A stretch of DNA of 64,000 nucleotides from Bacteroidales bacterium (lineage in GTDB: Bacteria; Bacteroidota; Bacteroidia; Bacteroidales; Prolixibacteraceae), in assembly GCA_012729335.1 (NCBI GenBank), contig JAAYDJ010000037.1:1-64000 (forward strand), in the 5' to 3' direction. The translations under genes and the position numbers were made by a program. Position 1 is the first letter of the stretch. Every line of letters begins with the position of its first letter. The notes beneath the pieces are model-generated. The model was not told where the DNA came from. It saw only the letters and a program-made list of their open reading frames with translations, and did not search any database. Positions 8,701-17,134 of the stretch are shown piece by piece.

Positions 8701-10545
8701 CTACTCCTCACCCAGGTAAAAGGAGGGGAGGGGGGATTGTTCGTAGCCCATGGAGCGGTGGGTGACCTGGTTGCGGTAGAAAGGATCCTGGAGGAGGGTG
8801 ACCCTGCGGTCGGTGGCGGGGAGGGTAGTGCCATAAATGCGCATTTCCCCGGGAAGGATGGTAATCAATTCCTCGCGCCAATCCCCCTCGATGTCGGCCA
8901 TAAAGATGACGGAACCCTCGATATGGGTGGTCAGGGTATCCCCCTTGTATTGGGCTATCGACAGCTTCCGGGCCTCAAAGCGGTCCCACATGCTGTTTTG
9001 CCATCCGGGGGTGATGATGGTCTCTCTCACCTTATCGCCATCCCACCAGATCCAGTTGCGGCAGCCAGGGACCTCATCGCCTGTGGCCAGCAGTTCTCCT
9101 TTGGCCGAGAGGAGGTATTTTTCGCGGGAACCCCCTTTGGGATCTTCGGAAGCGAAACATTCGAGGCCGGGCACCTCCGGAAGGATATCGGCCACCATGC
9201 CATCGCCCACATGGAGGGTTTTGCGGCCCACTCCCCAGATGATCTCCCCCGTGCGGGCGTCGGCCAGACAGATGCCGTTCCCGTTGTCGTGCCAGTCCTC
9301 CATCACGTAGAAAATTTCCAGTCCGGGTCTTTCAGGGTCGATGTCGGTGACGAAGCATTTGTCGGGGTGGCCCAGTCCGGTCGACCAAAGGACGGTACCA
9401 TTGTCGTCGAGGACCACCGAGCCCAGGACGATTTCATCGCGGCCATCGCCGTCGACATCGGCGGCATGCATGTTATGGGCGCCCTGATGGCGGATGACGG
9501 GATTCTCTTCGTCGCCATCCCAGTGCCAGGTCCGTTCGAGGTTCCCGTTTTTCATCATCCAGGCGTCGACGACCATCAGTTTGTAGGTGCCGCGGGCTAC
9601 CAGCAAGAAAGGAGTTTTGCCGTCGAGGCAGGCGATGCCCATCTGGTTGCGGTTGTTGCGGTTGTAGTCGCCAAAGCGGGGATTGCGGGCCGGCCAGTCA
9701 CCACGGGCGATCTCTTCACCGGTCATGCCGTTCCAAATGGAAACCCATTCCGGGCCGCTGCGCACCCTGCCGTCGGCCTCCCGGGCATTGGCGGGGCCAG
9801 TCTTGACGGCGACCTCGGCCTTGCCGTCGCCATCGAGGTCATGGACGATAAAAGGAGCATACCAGATGCCCGGTTCAATGCCCAGCCCCAGATCTTTCTG
9901 CCATAAAAAGGTTCCGTCATGGAGATAGGCTTCTATCTTATAGGTAAGCCCCGTTCTGTCGGGCTGGCCTCCGGGGTCGATGCCCCGGTCGGGTTGGCGG
10001 ATGACAAAATCGAGCTCCCCGTCACCATTGAGGTCGGCCACTGCGATCCGTTGGGGCTTGTAATCTCCCCGGAAGCGGATGGCGCGGTAGTTTTTCGGTT
10101 CCGCAGATAAATCGAGAGAAACGGTTCCGCAGGGATCCCCCTCCCGGTCGTTGAGGAGAGGCCGCAGGATCCAGGAACATAGACCTTTGGGCAGAGGTCC
10201 CCCATCGGTAAAACAGGTGACGGTTTGCAGGGGCTGCCGCGTCAGGCGCACGGGCTTCCTGCCCGGAACCTCCCGGTAGAGATTGAATGCGATATCAGCC
10301 GGGTCCTCCTCCAGAAGACGCCAGGAGAAGAACACCTTCCCCTCCCCGGCCGGAAGGGCCACTAATCCGCGGCTCAGCTTTTCCCTGACCCGCTCCTTGG
10401 CCCACCCCTCCACTTTGGGCTTTTCCTCATGCGAAGGCTGCCACACCGGGTAAAGATAGGTCCGCTCCCGCGGATCCTGGGCCGATGACCAGGAGGCTGC
10501 GCATATCATCACGGCCAAAAAGGCCGCAAAATTCCATTTTTGCAT
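8701..10545 (-). CDS. Rhamnogalacturonan lyase, PL11 family
   Basis: This 614-residue protein has a signal peptide (MQKWNFAAFLAVMICAASWSSAQ). It has the PL11 layout: an N-terminal beta domain starting with REKLSRGLVALPAGEGKVFFSWRLL and containing FNLYREV, then an eight-bladed propeller rich in calcium-binding acidic repeats (DLNGDGELDFV, DLDGDGKAEVAVKTG, DVDGDGRDEIVLGS, DIEGDWREELI). The family cleaves alpha-1,4 bonds between rhamnose and galacturonic acid in rhamnogalacturonan I by beta-elimination. This yields the unsaturated ends that the neighbouring GH105 domain would remove. The length is typical and the sequence looks complete. Transcription runs the same way as the GH105-CE12 gene downstream. 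Confidence 0.92.
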   Translation of the reverse strand: MQKWNFAAFLAVMICAASWSSAQDPRERTYLYPVWQPSHEEKPKVEGWAKERVREKLSRGLVALPAGEGKVFFSWRLLEEDPADIAFNLYREVPGRKPVRLTRQPLQTVTCFTDGGPLPKGLCSWILRPLLNDREGDPCGTVSLDLSAEPKNYRAIRFRGDYKPQRIAVADLNGDGELDFVIRQPDRGIDPGGQPDRTGLTYKIEAYLHDGTFLWQKDLGLGIEPGIWYAPFIVHDLDGDGKAEVAVKTGPANAREADGRVRSGPEWVSIWNGMTGEEIARGDWPARNPRFGDYNRNNRNQMGIACLDGKTPFLLVARGTYKLMVVDAWMMKNGNLERTWHWDGDEENPVIRHQGAHNMHAADVDGDGRDEIVLGSVVLDDNGTVLWSTGLGHPDKCFVTDIDPERPGLEIFYVMEDWHDNGNGICLADARTGEIIWGVGRKTLHVGDGMVADILPEVPGLECFASEDPKGGSREKYLLSAKGELLATGDEVPGCRNWIWWDGDKVRETIITPGWQNSMWDRFEARKLSIAQYKGDTLTTHIEGSVIFMADIEGDWREELITILPGEMRIYGTTLPATDRRVTLLQDPFYRNQVTHRSMGYEQSPLPSFYLGEE

Positions 10546-10704
10546 GACGTACGGTGATTTTAAACGTTCATCTTCAATGGCCTGTCGAAACCATTTATAA
10601 AGATGGCGATTAATATTTGAATCTCACTCTATTTGTGTAAATTGTATTCTGGTTGAGAAGATGAGAACGAGGTGATGACCTTTATTACTAAACACAATAA
10701 GCAG

Positions 10705-11580
10705 ATGAGACGCTATTTAATCCTTTTATTGCTGATTTCGGTTACCTCCTGTGTGTCGACACGGGTGAACCAGTTTGCAGTATTTGCCAATGCAGGGCGG
10801 AATTATTCCAAGGCCATGGAAGCCCTTACTATGGAGGCGGGCAAACTGGCCATTGATGCCGACAATGAATTGTTGCTGAAAGAGAGGGAGCATTTAACGG
10901 CGGAGGAGAGGGGAGAAATCTACCTGGAGCGTTCTGAGGCACTAAAGGGATTGCTGGGGAGTCTTCAGGGGATCAGGCAGCATACCCGGCTGCTGGAGAG
11001 GTATTTTGCGGCCCTGGGGGCACTGGCCGCTTCCGGGTCCCCGGCAATCATCACCGCAGAACTGGGATCGGTCATGGGCTCCCTGTCGGCCCTGCGCCCC
11101 CAACTCGAGAAAGCCTCCATCGGCGATGCATCTGTCGCTGACCTCCTCGGATCGGCGACGCCCCTGGTGATTTCAGGCATCAAAGTACAGGCCCTGGAGC
11201 AGGAACTACGCCGCAACGGCCCCGTGATCGAGCGGGAACTGGAACTTCAATCGGCCCTCCTCAAAGCCCTTTCACAGCAAATGGCCGAAGATATGGAACT
11301 GCTCCTCGACCTGAAGGATTTTGATGCCGTTACCCGCCCTTTCGTGGAAGCGGCCACGCTGGGAGATCCCTGGAAGGCCAAACGGAAGGAACTCCTCACG
11401 GGCTTTCTTTCGCTCGATGCGGTGGACAAAGCCGCCACCGCCGCCGAAACCCTGAAAAAGGGATTTCTGGAGCTGGTGGAAAAAAGGATGGGTCCCGCGG
11501 GATGGACCCCTTTGTTCGAGGATATCCACGCTATGCTCGATTTGGCCGAAATGCTCCGCAAACAGTCAGAAACCAAATAA
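10705..11580 (+). CDS. Unknown helical lipoprotein
   Basis: I do not recognise this family. Starting at the ATG at 10705 gives MRRYLILLLLISVTSC, a short lipoprotein signal with Cys16; the earlier in-frame ATG at 10675 would add an 11-residue leader. The mature protein is Ala/Leu/Glu-rich and almost wholly alpha-helical in appearance, with several heptad-like stretches (e.g. ALEQELRRNGPVIERELELQ and MLDLAEMLRKQSETK) and no enzyme motif. It forms a two-gene plus-strand unit with the next gene (12-nt gap), set between minus-strand pectin genes. A periplasmic structural or scaffold role is possible but not shown. Confidence 0.7.
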   Translation: MRRYLILLLLISVTSCVSTRVNQFAVFANAGRNYSKAMEALTMEAGKLAIDADNELLLKEREHLTAEERGEIYLERSEALKGLLGSLQGIRQHTRLLERYFAALGALAASGSPAIITAELGSVMGSLSALRPQLEKASIGDASVADLLGSATPLVISGIKVQALEQELRRNGPVIERELELQSALLKALSQQMAEDMELLLDLKDFDAVTRPFVEAATLGDPWKAKRKELLTGFLSLDAVDKAATAAETLKKGFLELVEKRMGPAGWTPLFEDIHAMLDLAEMLRKQSETK

Positions 11581-11592
11581 ACACAGACCCTT

Positions 11593-11931
11593 ATGGCACC
11601 TTATGAATTGAGAAACCTCACCATCAGGCAGCTCGGAAAGATCAGGAATGGGATGGCCAAACCGGCCTATTTACTTTCGCTTGATAAGCTTCCTCCCGAA
11701 AAACAGCACGAAAGTGCACTCCTCCAGCACCAGGTGCAGATGGCCCTTCTGAAGATGAGAGCAGCAGAATTGGATGACCTCCGCGATCAATTGACCGTCC
11801 TGGAAGCGGAGCTGACCGCCGGCGCTACCCAGGTGGAAGGCGTTCTGGCCGATCTCCAAAAAACGGAGGAGATCCTCAGGGTGGTCAACGGTTTCCTGGG
11901 GGTCGTGGGCAGGATCATCACCCTGGTCTGA
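11593..11931 (+). CDS. Small unknown protein with C-terminal hydrophobic helix
   Basis: This 112-residue protein has no family I recognise. Its N-terminus (MAPYELRNLTIRQLGKIRNGM) is basic, the middle is a strong coiled coil (about residues 45-95: MRAAELDDLRDQLTVLEAEL), and the end (VVNGFLGVVGRIITLV) is hydrophobic and could insert in a membrane. There is no signal peptide. It follows the helical lipoprotein after 12 nt, so the two are probably co-transcribed and may act together. Coding character (balanced charged residues, no rare runs) supports a real gene. Confidence 0.65.
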   Translation: MAPYELRNLTIRQLGKIRNGMAKPAYLLSLDKLPPEKQHESALLQHQVQMALLKMRAAELDDLRDQLTVLEAELTAGATQVEGVLADLQKTEEILRVVNGFLGVVGRIITLV

Positions 11932-12040
11932 CCTGGATAACCGGCTGGTTTCAGGCGGCTTTTTATGGGACTTTGGACATCGGATGCAAAGTTCGGAAAG
12001 TTGTTCAATGGGGCGTCCTTTGAGGTAGGAAGTTTCAGGA

Positions 12041-12850
12041 TTAGTAGGGAAGTTTCCGGGTGGGGACCATCCATTTGGCGAGATGGCATTTCTTGCTCTT
12101 TTTCATCCCCCTGATCAACAGGGAGGCACTCATGACCGCTCCCTCTTCTGTAGTATGGGTATGGTCGGAGGAAAGGAAAAACCGGCCGGTCACCTGCTGT
12201 TCCCCGAAGGTGTCCATCTTTTCCGACATCAACCGGTTAAGGTCGATGCATTTCACCTTCTCATCGCGGGCGACTTCCATGGCCCACTGGGGATAGCTGA
12301 CCGGTGTCCGTTTGACTTTACCATCCTCCCAGTCGTTACGGGGAATGGGGGTAACCACCACCGGGATAGCCCCTTTGGCTTTGGCTTCCCTGATCATCCT
12401 CCGGAGGTACCAGCCATAGGAGTGCACACGCTCGTGCTTTTGGGTGAGCAGGTTATCGATTTCCACGGTTTCCTCGCCGGTTCCACGGATGGTACCCCTG
12501 GCCCGCAGGGTGTCGTTGATGGCCCCTCCATCGTTATGGCCGAACTGCATCAGCACAAAATCACCCGGCTTCAACTGCTCCAGTACCTGATCCCAAAGTC
12601 CGCGCGTGATGAAGGTGCGGCTGCTGGTGCCCCCCAGCGCATGGTTCCTGATGGTAAGACGGGTGGTGTCCAGAAACAGGTGAATCTTTTCCCCCCAGCC
12701 CCTGAGCCCGCCGGCCCCGTCACCCCTTCCGTTCTTGACCGTGGAATCACCGATGATAAACACAGTGGGCTTTTCCCCGGCTGCCTGAAGGATTATCGGC
12801 ACCGGAATCATCAGAATGATCAGAAACAAAACGGAAAGCGTGCGCTTCAT
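12041..12850 (-). CDS. Rhamnogalacturonan acetylesterase, CE12 family (SGNH)
   Basis: This 269-residue secreted esterase has an N-terminal signal (about 1-24). SGNH blocks are in order: IIGDSTVKNG with the nucleophile Ser, NHALGGTSSRTF with the Gly, MQFGHNDGG with the Asn, and SSDHTHTTEEG with the Asp-His pair. It should remove acetyl groups from galacturonic acid in rhamnogalacturonan and so open the backbone to PL11. It is a stand-alone version of the domain fused to GH105 at the end of the cluster. It is transcribed with the propeller hydrolase upstream (about 138 nt gap) and converges with the unknown plus-strand pair. Confidence 0.9.
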   Translation of the reverse strand: MKRTLSVLFLIILMIPVPIILQAAGEKPTVFIIGDSTVKNGRGDGAGGLRGWGEKIHLFLDTTRLTIRNHALGGTSSRTFITRGLWDQVLEQLKPGDFVLMQFGHNDGGAINDTLRARGTIRGTGEETVEIDNLLTQKHERVHSYGWYLRRMIREAKAKGAIPVVVTPIPRNDWEDGKVKRTPVSYPQWAMEVARDEKVKCIDLNRLMSEKMDTFGEQQVTGRFFLSSDHTHTTEEGAVMSASLLIRGMKKSKKCHLAKWMVPTRKLPY

Positions 12851-12987
12851 GGGTTGTAATTTATGAGGTTAATCGATTACCATGCATGTGCCCACCCTTT
12901 TCGGATGGAAAAACCAGTCGATGGAATTTACGAAAAACAGCGAAAAGATCCATCCAATTGGTCACAAAAGGCAGCCAATAATTACTT

Positions 12988-14082
12988 TCAGGCAGGAGAT
13001 ATTTCAAAGACGAAAGCGGAGGAGGTCATCACTTTCCCTCCCTGGGAGGCCAGGAAGAGGTGGGTGGGTTTTCCGTCGCGGATGAGCAGTTGGGGGCGTT
13101 CAAAGCGGCCGTACTTTTTCAGGTAAGGAGGCCCGGGGGGTTCCTGCACATAATGGCTGACCCCGAACCAGGCAATACGGGGTTCCGACCAATGGAGACC
13201 GTCGCCCGATTCCAGGAGGATCCCTTCCTGGTGTCCGAAGCGGCCCATGTCGCGGGCCAGCATATAAATGCGGCCATTTTCGCGGAAGAGATAGCCATCT
13301 TCGAGTTGCCTGTTCTGGCCCAGGGAAGCGTAGTCAATGATGGGATTGCCCGGGTATTTCACATAAGGCCCCGCCGGATCACTGGCCATGGCCACCCCGT
13401 ATTTACGGTTCCCGCGGATGGCCGGGTCGGTGTAGTGGTCGTACTCATAACTGTTCCATGACTTGTAGTAAAGGCGGTATTCCCCTCCGGGAAAAGCCAG
13501 GAAGGCCGGGTTGGAGGTGCAATGGTCGTCCCAGGCTCCTGCCTGACCGGCCTCCAGCAATGGTCGGTCGGGGCGTTCCCAGGGCCCATCGGGAGAAGGG
13601 GCGGTAGCCACGGCAATCCGTTTGGAGTTGGTTTTGCCGTTGGAACTGCCGATATAAAAAAGATAGTACGTTCCGTCGACGCACTGGATATGGGGGTTGT
13701 GGCAGGTAGTGGCATCGAACCACGCTCCGCCCCGGGGGGCCAGGATGGTCTGGATGTTGCGGTAGGGGCCTCCGGGGTGGTCGGCGACAGCATGGGCGAT
13801 CTCCGAGCCGTTGATCCAGCCACCCATCCCCTTGCGGGCCTCCCAGCGCGAAAAGTAGACGTGGATGCGCCTGTCGGGACCATAAATGGGGGAGGTCCCC
13901 CAAACATAGTAGCCTTCGAGTTCAAGTATCCTGTTCAGGGGCTTCAACCGGCGCGCAAAACCGGAAACATCCGACCGGCGGTAGTTCTTCCGGCCGGTTC
14001 CACTGGCCACAGAACACCGCAGCAGGGAAACCCCTGCTCCCATGATCAGCGAATTGCCTAAAAAAGAGCGCCTTGACCACAT
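12988..14082 (-). CDS. Tat-exported five-bladed beta-propeller glycosidase (GH43/GH117-like)
   Basis: This 364-residue protein is started at the ATG at 14082; the frame opens nine bases earlier with TTG. The N-terminus MWSRRSFLGNSLIMGAG is a clear twin-arginine (Tat) signal. The mature part shows repeated propeller blades with the typical acidic and aromatic patterns of clan F/J glycosidases: VWGTSPIYGPDRRIHVYFSRW, CHNPHIQCVDGTYYLFYIGSS, DDHCTSNPAFL, RQLEDGYLFRENGRIYMLARDM and FERPQLLIRDGKPTHLFLAS. The exact family cannot be fixed by eye. It begins 11 nt after the GH2 stop, so both are one operon, and it probably acts on a neutral sugar of a pectin side chain. Confidence 0.72.
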   Translation of the reverse strand: MWSRRSFLGNSLIMGAGVSLLRCSVASGTGRKNYRRSDVSGFARRLKPLNRILELEGYYVWGTSPIYGPDRRIHVYFSRWEARKGMGGWINGSEIAHAVADHPGGPYRNIQTILAPRGGAWFDATTCHNPHIQCVDGTYYLFYIGSSNGKTNSKRIAVATAPSPDGPWERPDRPLLEAGQAGAWDDHCTSNPAFLAFPGGEYRLYYKSWNSYEYDHYTDPAIRGNRKYGVAMASDPAGPYVKYPGNPIIDYASLGQNRQLEDGYLFRENGRIYMLARDMGRFGHQEGILLESGDGLHWSEPRIAWFGVSHYVQEPPGPPYLKKYGRFERPQLLIRDGKPTHLFLASQGGKVMTSSAFVFEISPA

Positions 14083-14093
14083 GTCACTCAAAG

Positions 14094-17003
14094 TTAAAAA
14101 ATTCCGAAGTAGAAAAAAAGAGTGCGTCTGACGGGTTCTTTCATGGTATTCATTTCTCCGGCGGGGCCCAGGTTCCAGGTGTCGTTGCTGATGCCCATGG
14201 CCAGCTTGGTGCCCACAGGGGGAATGGCATCGAGAAAGGAGAGGTTGCCGGAAGGGAGGGCCGGATAGTGGCGGGGGCCTGAGAGACCGTGGAAATCAAA
14301 GAGCCTGACGAACAGTTTCTCTTCGGCGGCCACGACAGTGAATTTCCCGTCGACAGTGTTGAATTCCATCCAGGAGACATCGTCGTAATACCCCTTGAAC
14401 TGTGGCGGTCCCCAGTGGTTGTCGCCGGGCAGGCGGTTGTTGTAAAACCGCTGCCACACATCCAGTACCCCGCCTGTCATGCGGTTTTTCCAGACGTGGG
14501 CGGGGCCGTTGCCCAGCCATTTCACCCCGATGATATCCGATTCCGGAAAGGTGAAGCTGATGCCGGCAAAGGGATTGGAATTCTCCAGAAAGTATTCGTA
14601 GTTCATTTCGAGCCACCCGCCGGGGTACATCTTCCAGGTCACCTGCTTCAGGTCGCCTGTGTAGTTCATGGTGAGTGCGGCATATTCCGGAGTGGAAAAC
14701 TGGAGGAAACCGTTGAACCGGGCTTTTCCGGAGACAGGCAGCGGGCCCTGGCCGAAGGGAATGGGCAACCCCAGATCATTGTTGATCCACCGGATGGTGC
14801 CGTCGGTTTTGCTGAAGGTGACCGCGATCCCCGAGGCTTTCAGGGTGATCAGGGTGTCGGTTTCCAGGATTTCAGGGGCCGCTGATTCGCGGCGCATATC
14901 GGCAGCCTGACGCTCGATGGGGAGGATGTTGTCCTCTTCGACACCCTGGGCCCGCAGGCGCTCGCGCAACTGCCGCTGCTGTTCGCTGGGTGTGGTGAAG
15001 ACCATTTGTTCCAACGCCTTTTTGTTGCCGTTGATTTTGCGGCTATAGCAGTAAATTTCATGGTCCGTGGGATCGAACACCTTCAGGTAAAGGGCGTCGT
15101 GTTTGTCATAGCCGGCAGGGAGGGCGATGGTCAGAAATCCCGTTTCCAGGGGAGGAATGGCGGGACTCACGGCGGTGCCGCTTTGTGCCACGGAATGGAA
15201 GGGTTGCCGGTCGGTCACGGTACTGAAATCAACGAGCTGCCATTCAAAACGGCATGCACTGAGGTCGGTGAAGTGGTAGCGGTTCTCTATGGGGATCGTG
15301 CCGTTGAAGGTTCCGGGCAACTCCGGAAGGGCTATTTTTACCGGGCAGAAGATCTCACGGATGGCATAGGCGCTGCCCTCCTTCTCACGGTGGGGTCCCA
15401 CCACCCCGTCGGGACCATTCACCCGGTTGGCATCGATGAAACCCCCCAGATCGGTGCGAACTACCCCCTCGTCAACCAATGCCCAGAGGAAACCACCCCC
15501 GGAATTCGGGGTGTTCCAGAAGAGTTCCCAGAAGTCCGCCAGTCCGGCCCCCCCGCCCCCGTCGTCCTGGGCATGGAGGAACTCCGTGGGCATGTAAATC
15601 TTCCCTTCGCCAAGGATCTTCCGGGAGCTGTAATAATTCTCATAGTGGTTGCAGTCGATGCCGTTGAAGTCGTTGCCGGGGCGGTGGTGGGCATGGATCA
15701 CCGGCCGGCCCGAGGGATCCCACCGGCCGAAATCATCGTCGAGCTCCTTGTTGGTGCCTCCCTCGTTGCCGTTGCTCCAGAAGATAATGGATGGGTGGTT
15801 CACATCGCGCAACACCATCTCCCTGACCAGCTTTTCTCCCACCGCCGTAGAGTAAGCATTCTGCCACCCGGCCAGCTCATCGAGGACATACAACCCCAGC
15901 GAGTCGCAGATGTGGAGGAACGCTTTGTCGGGAGGATAATGGGCGCAGCGGACGGCATTCATGTTCATCCATTTCATCAGTCGCACATCCTCCAGGTTGA
16001 TGCGGTCGTTGAGGCAGCGGCCCGTTTCGGGCCAGAAGGCGTGGCGGTTGATCCCCTTCATCTTGACCTTGATCCCGTTGATATAAATACCGTCGCCCTG
16101 CCTGATCTCAATGGTGCGGAATCCGAAGGACTCCGTGAGAGTGTAAAGATTTTTTCTGCCCCGTTTCAGGGTGATTCTGACCGTGTAAAGATGGGGCGTT
16201 TCGGCACTCCAGGTCAGGGGATTTTCCACCTTTCCGCGGAGGGTGACCAGGGTGTCGGCGGATTCCACAGGTGTCGTCAGGGTGGCGACCGGTTGCTGGT
16301 CCTGATCCAGAATGACCGCTTCGGCCTGGCAGGCCCCCTTGATCCCCTGGAGGACGAGGTCCGCTTCAAAGGTGCCGTCGGCCCCGGCGTTAATGGCTGC
16401 TCTCTCCACATGTTCCGCGGGGCAGGCTTCCAGGTAGACCGGCCGGAAGATCCCCCCGAACACCCAGTAGTCGGCGTACCGCTCCGCCCGGTTGACCGAA
16501 GCATCGGCCGACATCTTGCTGACGGTAACTTCCAGCAGGTTGACATCCCCGAATTTCAGCATGCCGGTGATGTCATAGCTGAAACGGTAAAAGGCCCCCT
16601 GGTGGATCTCCCCGGCCGGGTGGCCGTTGATCTTCACTTCGGTATCGGTCATGGACCCCTCAAAGACGATCTTTACCTTTTTCCCCTTCCAGGCGGGAGG
16701 AACCCGGAAGGTATGGCGGTAGAGCCCTTTCTCGTCGGCGAAGCGGAATTTCCGGCCGTAGGTACGGTAGTCGCGGCCGTAGTCGTACTCCCCGAATCCC
16801 TGCTGTTCCCAGTGGGAGGGTACTTCGATGGTGGTCCAGTGGCCGCTGTTGCGCCCCGTGGTGCAGTAAAACTCCCAGGTGCGCGTGTCGTCACTCCCGG
16901 TTCCCGAGAGATATTGGATCTCTTTTCCATCCGGTGTGGCCACAACCGGAAAACTCAGGAGCACTGCCAACGCCAGCGCCGTTAAGGATATAGGGTACTT
17001 CAT
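14094..17003 (-). CDS. GH2 beta-galactosidase-like glycosidase
   Basis: This 969-residue secreted enzyme has a signal peptide at 1-22. Domains are in order: jelly-roll sugar-binding (about 30-195, with WTTIEVPSHWEQQGFG), immunoglobulin-like (about 200-300), the TIM barrel (about 300-590) and C-terminal beta domains (about 600-969) with the GH2-type closing segment around WLGNGPAHVWKNRM. The catalytic pair is visible: WSNGNEGG with acid/base Glu414 and MPTEFLH with a likely nucleophile Glu474. In this cluster a beta-galactosidase acting on rhamnogalacturonan side chains is the natural reading, but GH2 also covers glucuronidases and others. Distance to the propeller hydrolase is 11 nt. Confidence 0.85.
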   Translation of the reverse strand: MKYPISLTALALAVLLSFPVVATPDGKEIQYLSGTGSDDTRTWEFYCTTGRNSGHWTTIEVPSHWEQQGFGEYDYGRDYRTYGRKFRFADEKGLYRHTFRVPPAWKGKKVKIVFEGSMTDTEVKINGHPAGEIHQGAFYRFSYDITGMLKFGDVNLLEVTVSKMSADASVNRAERYADYWVFGGIFRPVYLEACPAEHVERAAINAGADGTFEADLVLQGIKGACQAEAVILDQDQQPVATLTTPVESADTLVTLRGKVENPLTWSAETPHLYTVRITLKRGRKNLYTLTESFGFRTIEIRQGDGIYINGIKVKMKGINRHAFWPETGRCLNDRINLEDVRLMKWMNMNAVRCAHYPPDKAFLHICDSLGLYVLDELAGWQNAYSTAVGEKLVREMVLRDVNHPSIIFWSNGNEGGTNKELDDDFGRWDPSGRPVIHAHHRPGNDFNGIDCNHYENYYSSRKILGEGKIYMPTEFLHAQDDGGGGAGLADFWELFWNTPNSGGGFLWALVDEGVVRTDLGGFIDANRVNGPDGVVGPHREKEGSAYAIREIFCPVKIALPELPGTFNGTIPIENRYHFTDLSACRFEWQLVDFSTVTDRQPFHSVAQSGTAVSPAIPPLETGFLTIALPAGYDKHDALYLKVFDPTDHEIYCYSRKINGNKKALEQMVFTTPSEQQRQLRERLRAQGVEEDNILPIERQAADMRRESAAPEILETDTLITLKASGIAVTFSKTDGTIRWINNDLGLPIPFGQGPLPVSGKARFNGFLQFSTPEYAALTMNYTGDLKQVTWKMYPGGWLEMNYEYFLENSNPFAGISFTFPESDIIGVKWLGNGPAHVWKNRMTGGVLDVWQRFYNNRLPGDNHWGPPQFKGYYDDVSWMEFNTVDGKFTVVAAEEKLFVRLFDFHGLSGPRHYPALPSGNLSFLDAIPPVGTKLAMGISNDTWNLGPAGEMNTMKEPVRRTLFFYFGIF

Positions 17004-17134
17004 GATAAGGATGAGTTGCTCAGGCTGGAAATCAGGTATGGTTTTTTGTTAAAGATACAAATTAATGTCATTTTGGGCTGGATGGCTGAGGCATTTTGCC
17101 CCTCTCCAGGGGTGTTTCCCCGGTGAAATGTGGG

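Noticed and set aside
8632-9906. A plus-strand frame of over 400 codons opposite the PL11 gene.
   Set aside because: It lies fully opposite the calcium-binding repeats of PL11; the composition is typical of antisense frames.
15006-16985. A long plus-strand open frame of about 660 codons opposite the GH2 gene.
   Set aside because: It is antisense to a clear GH2 enzyme with complete motifs. Its protein is rich in Gly/Pro/Val/His with no domain, as expected from the opposite strand of a GC-rich gene.
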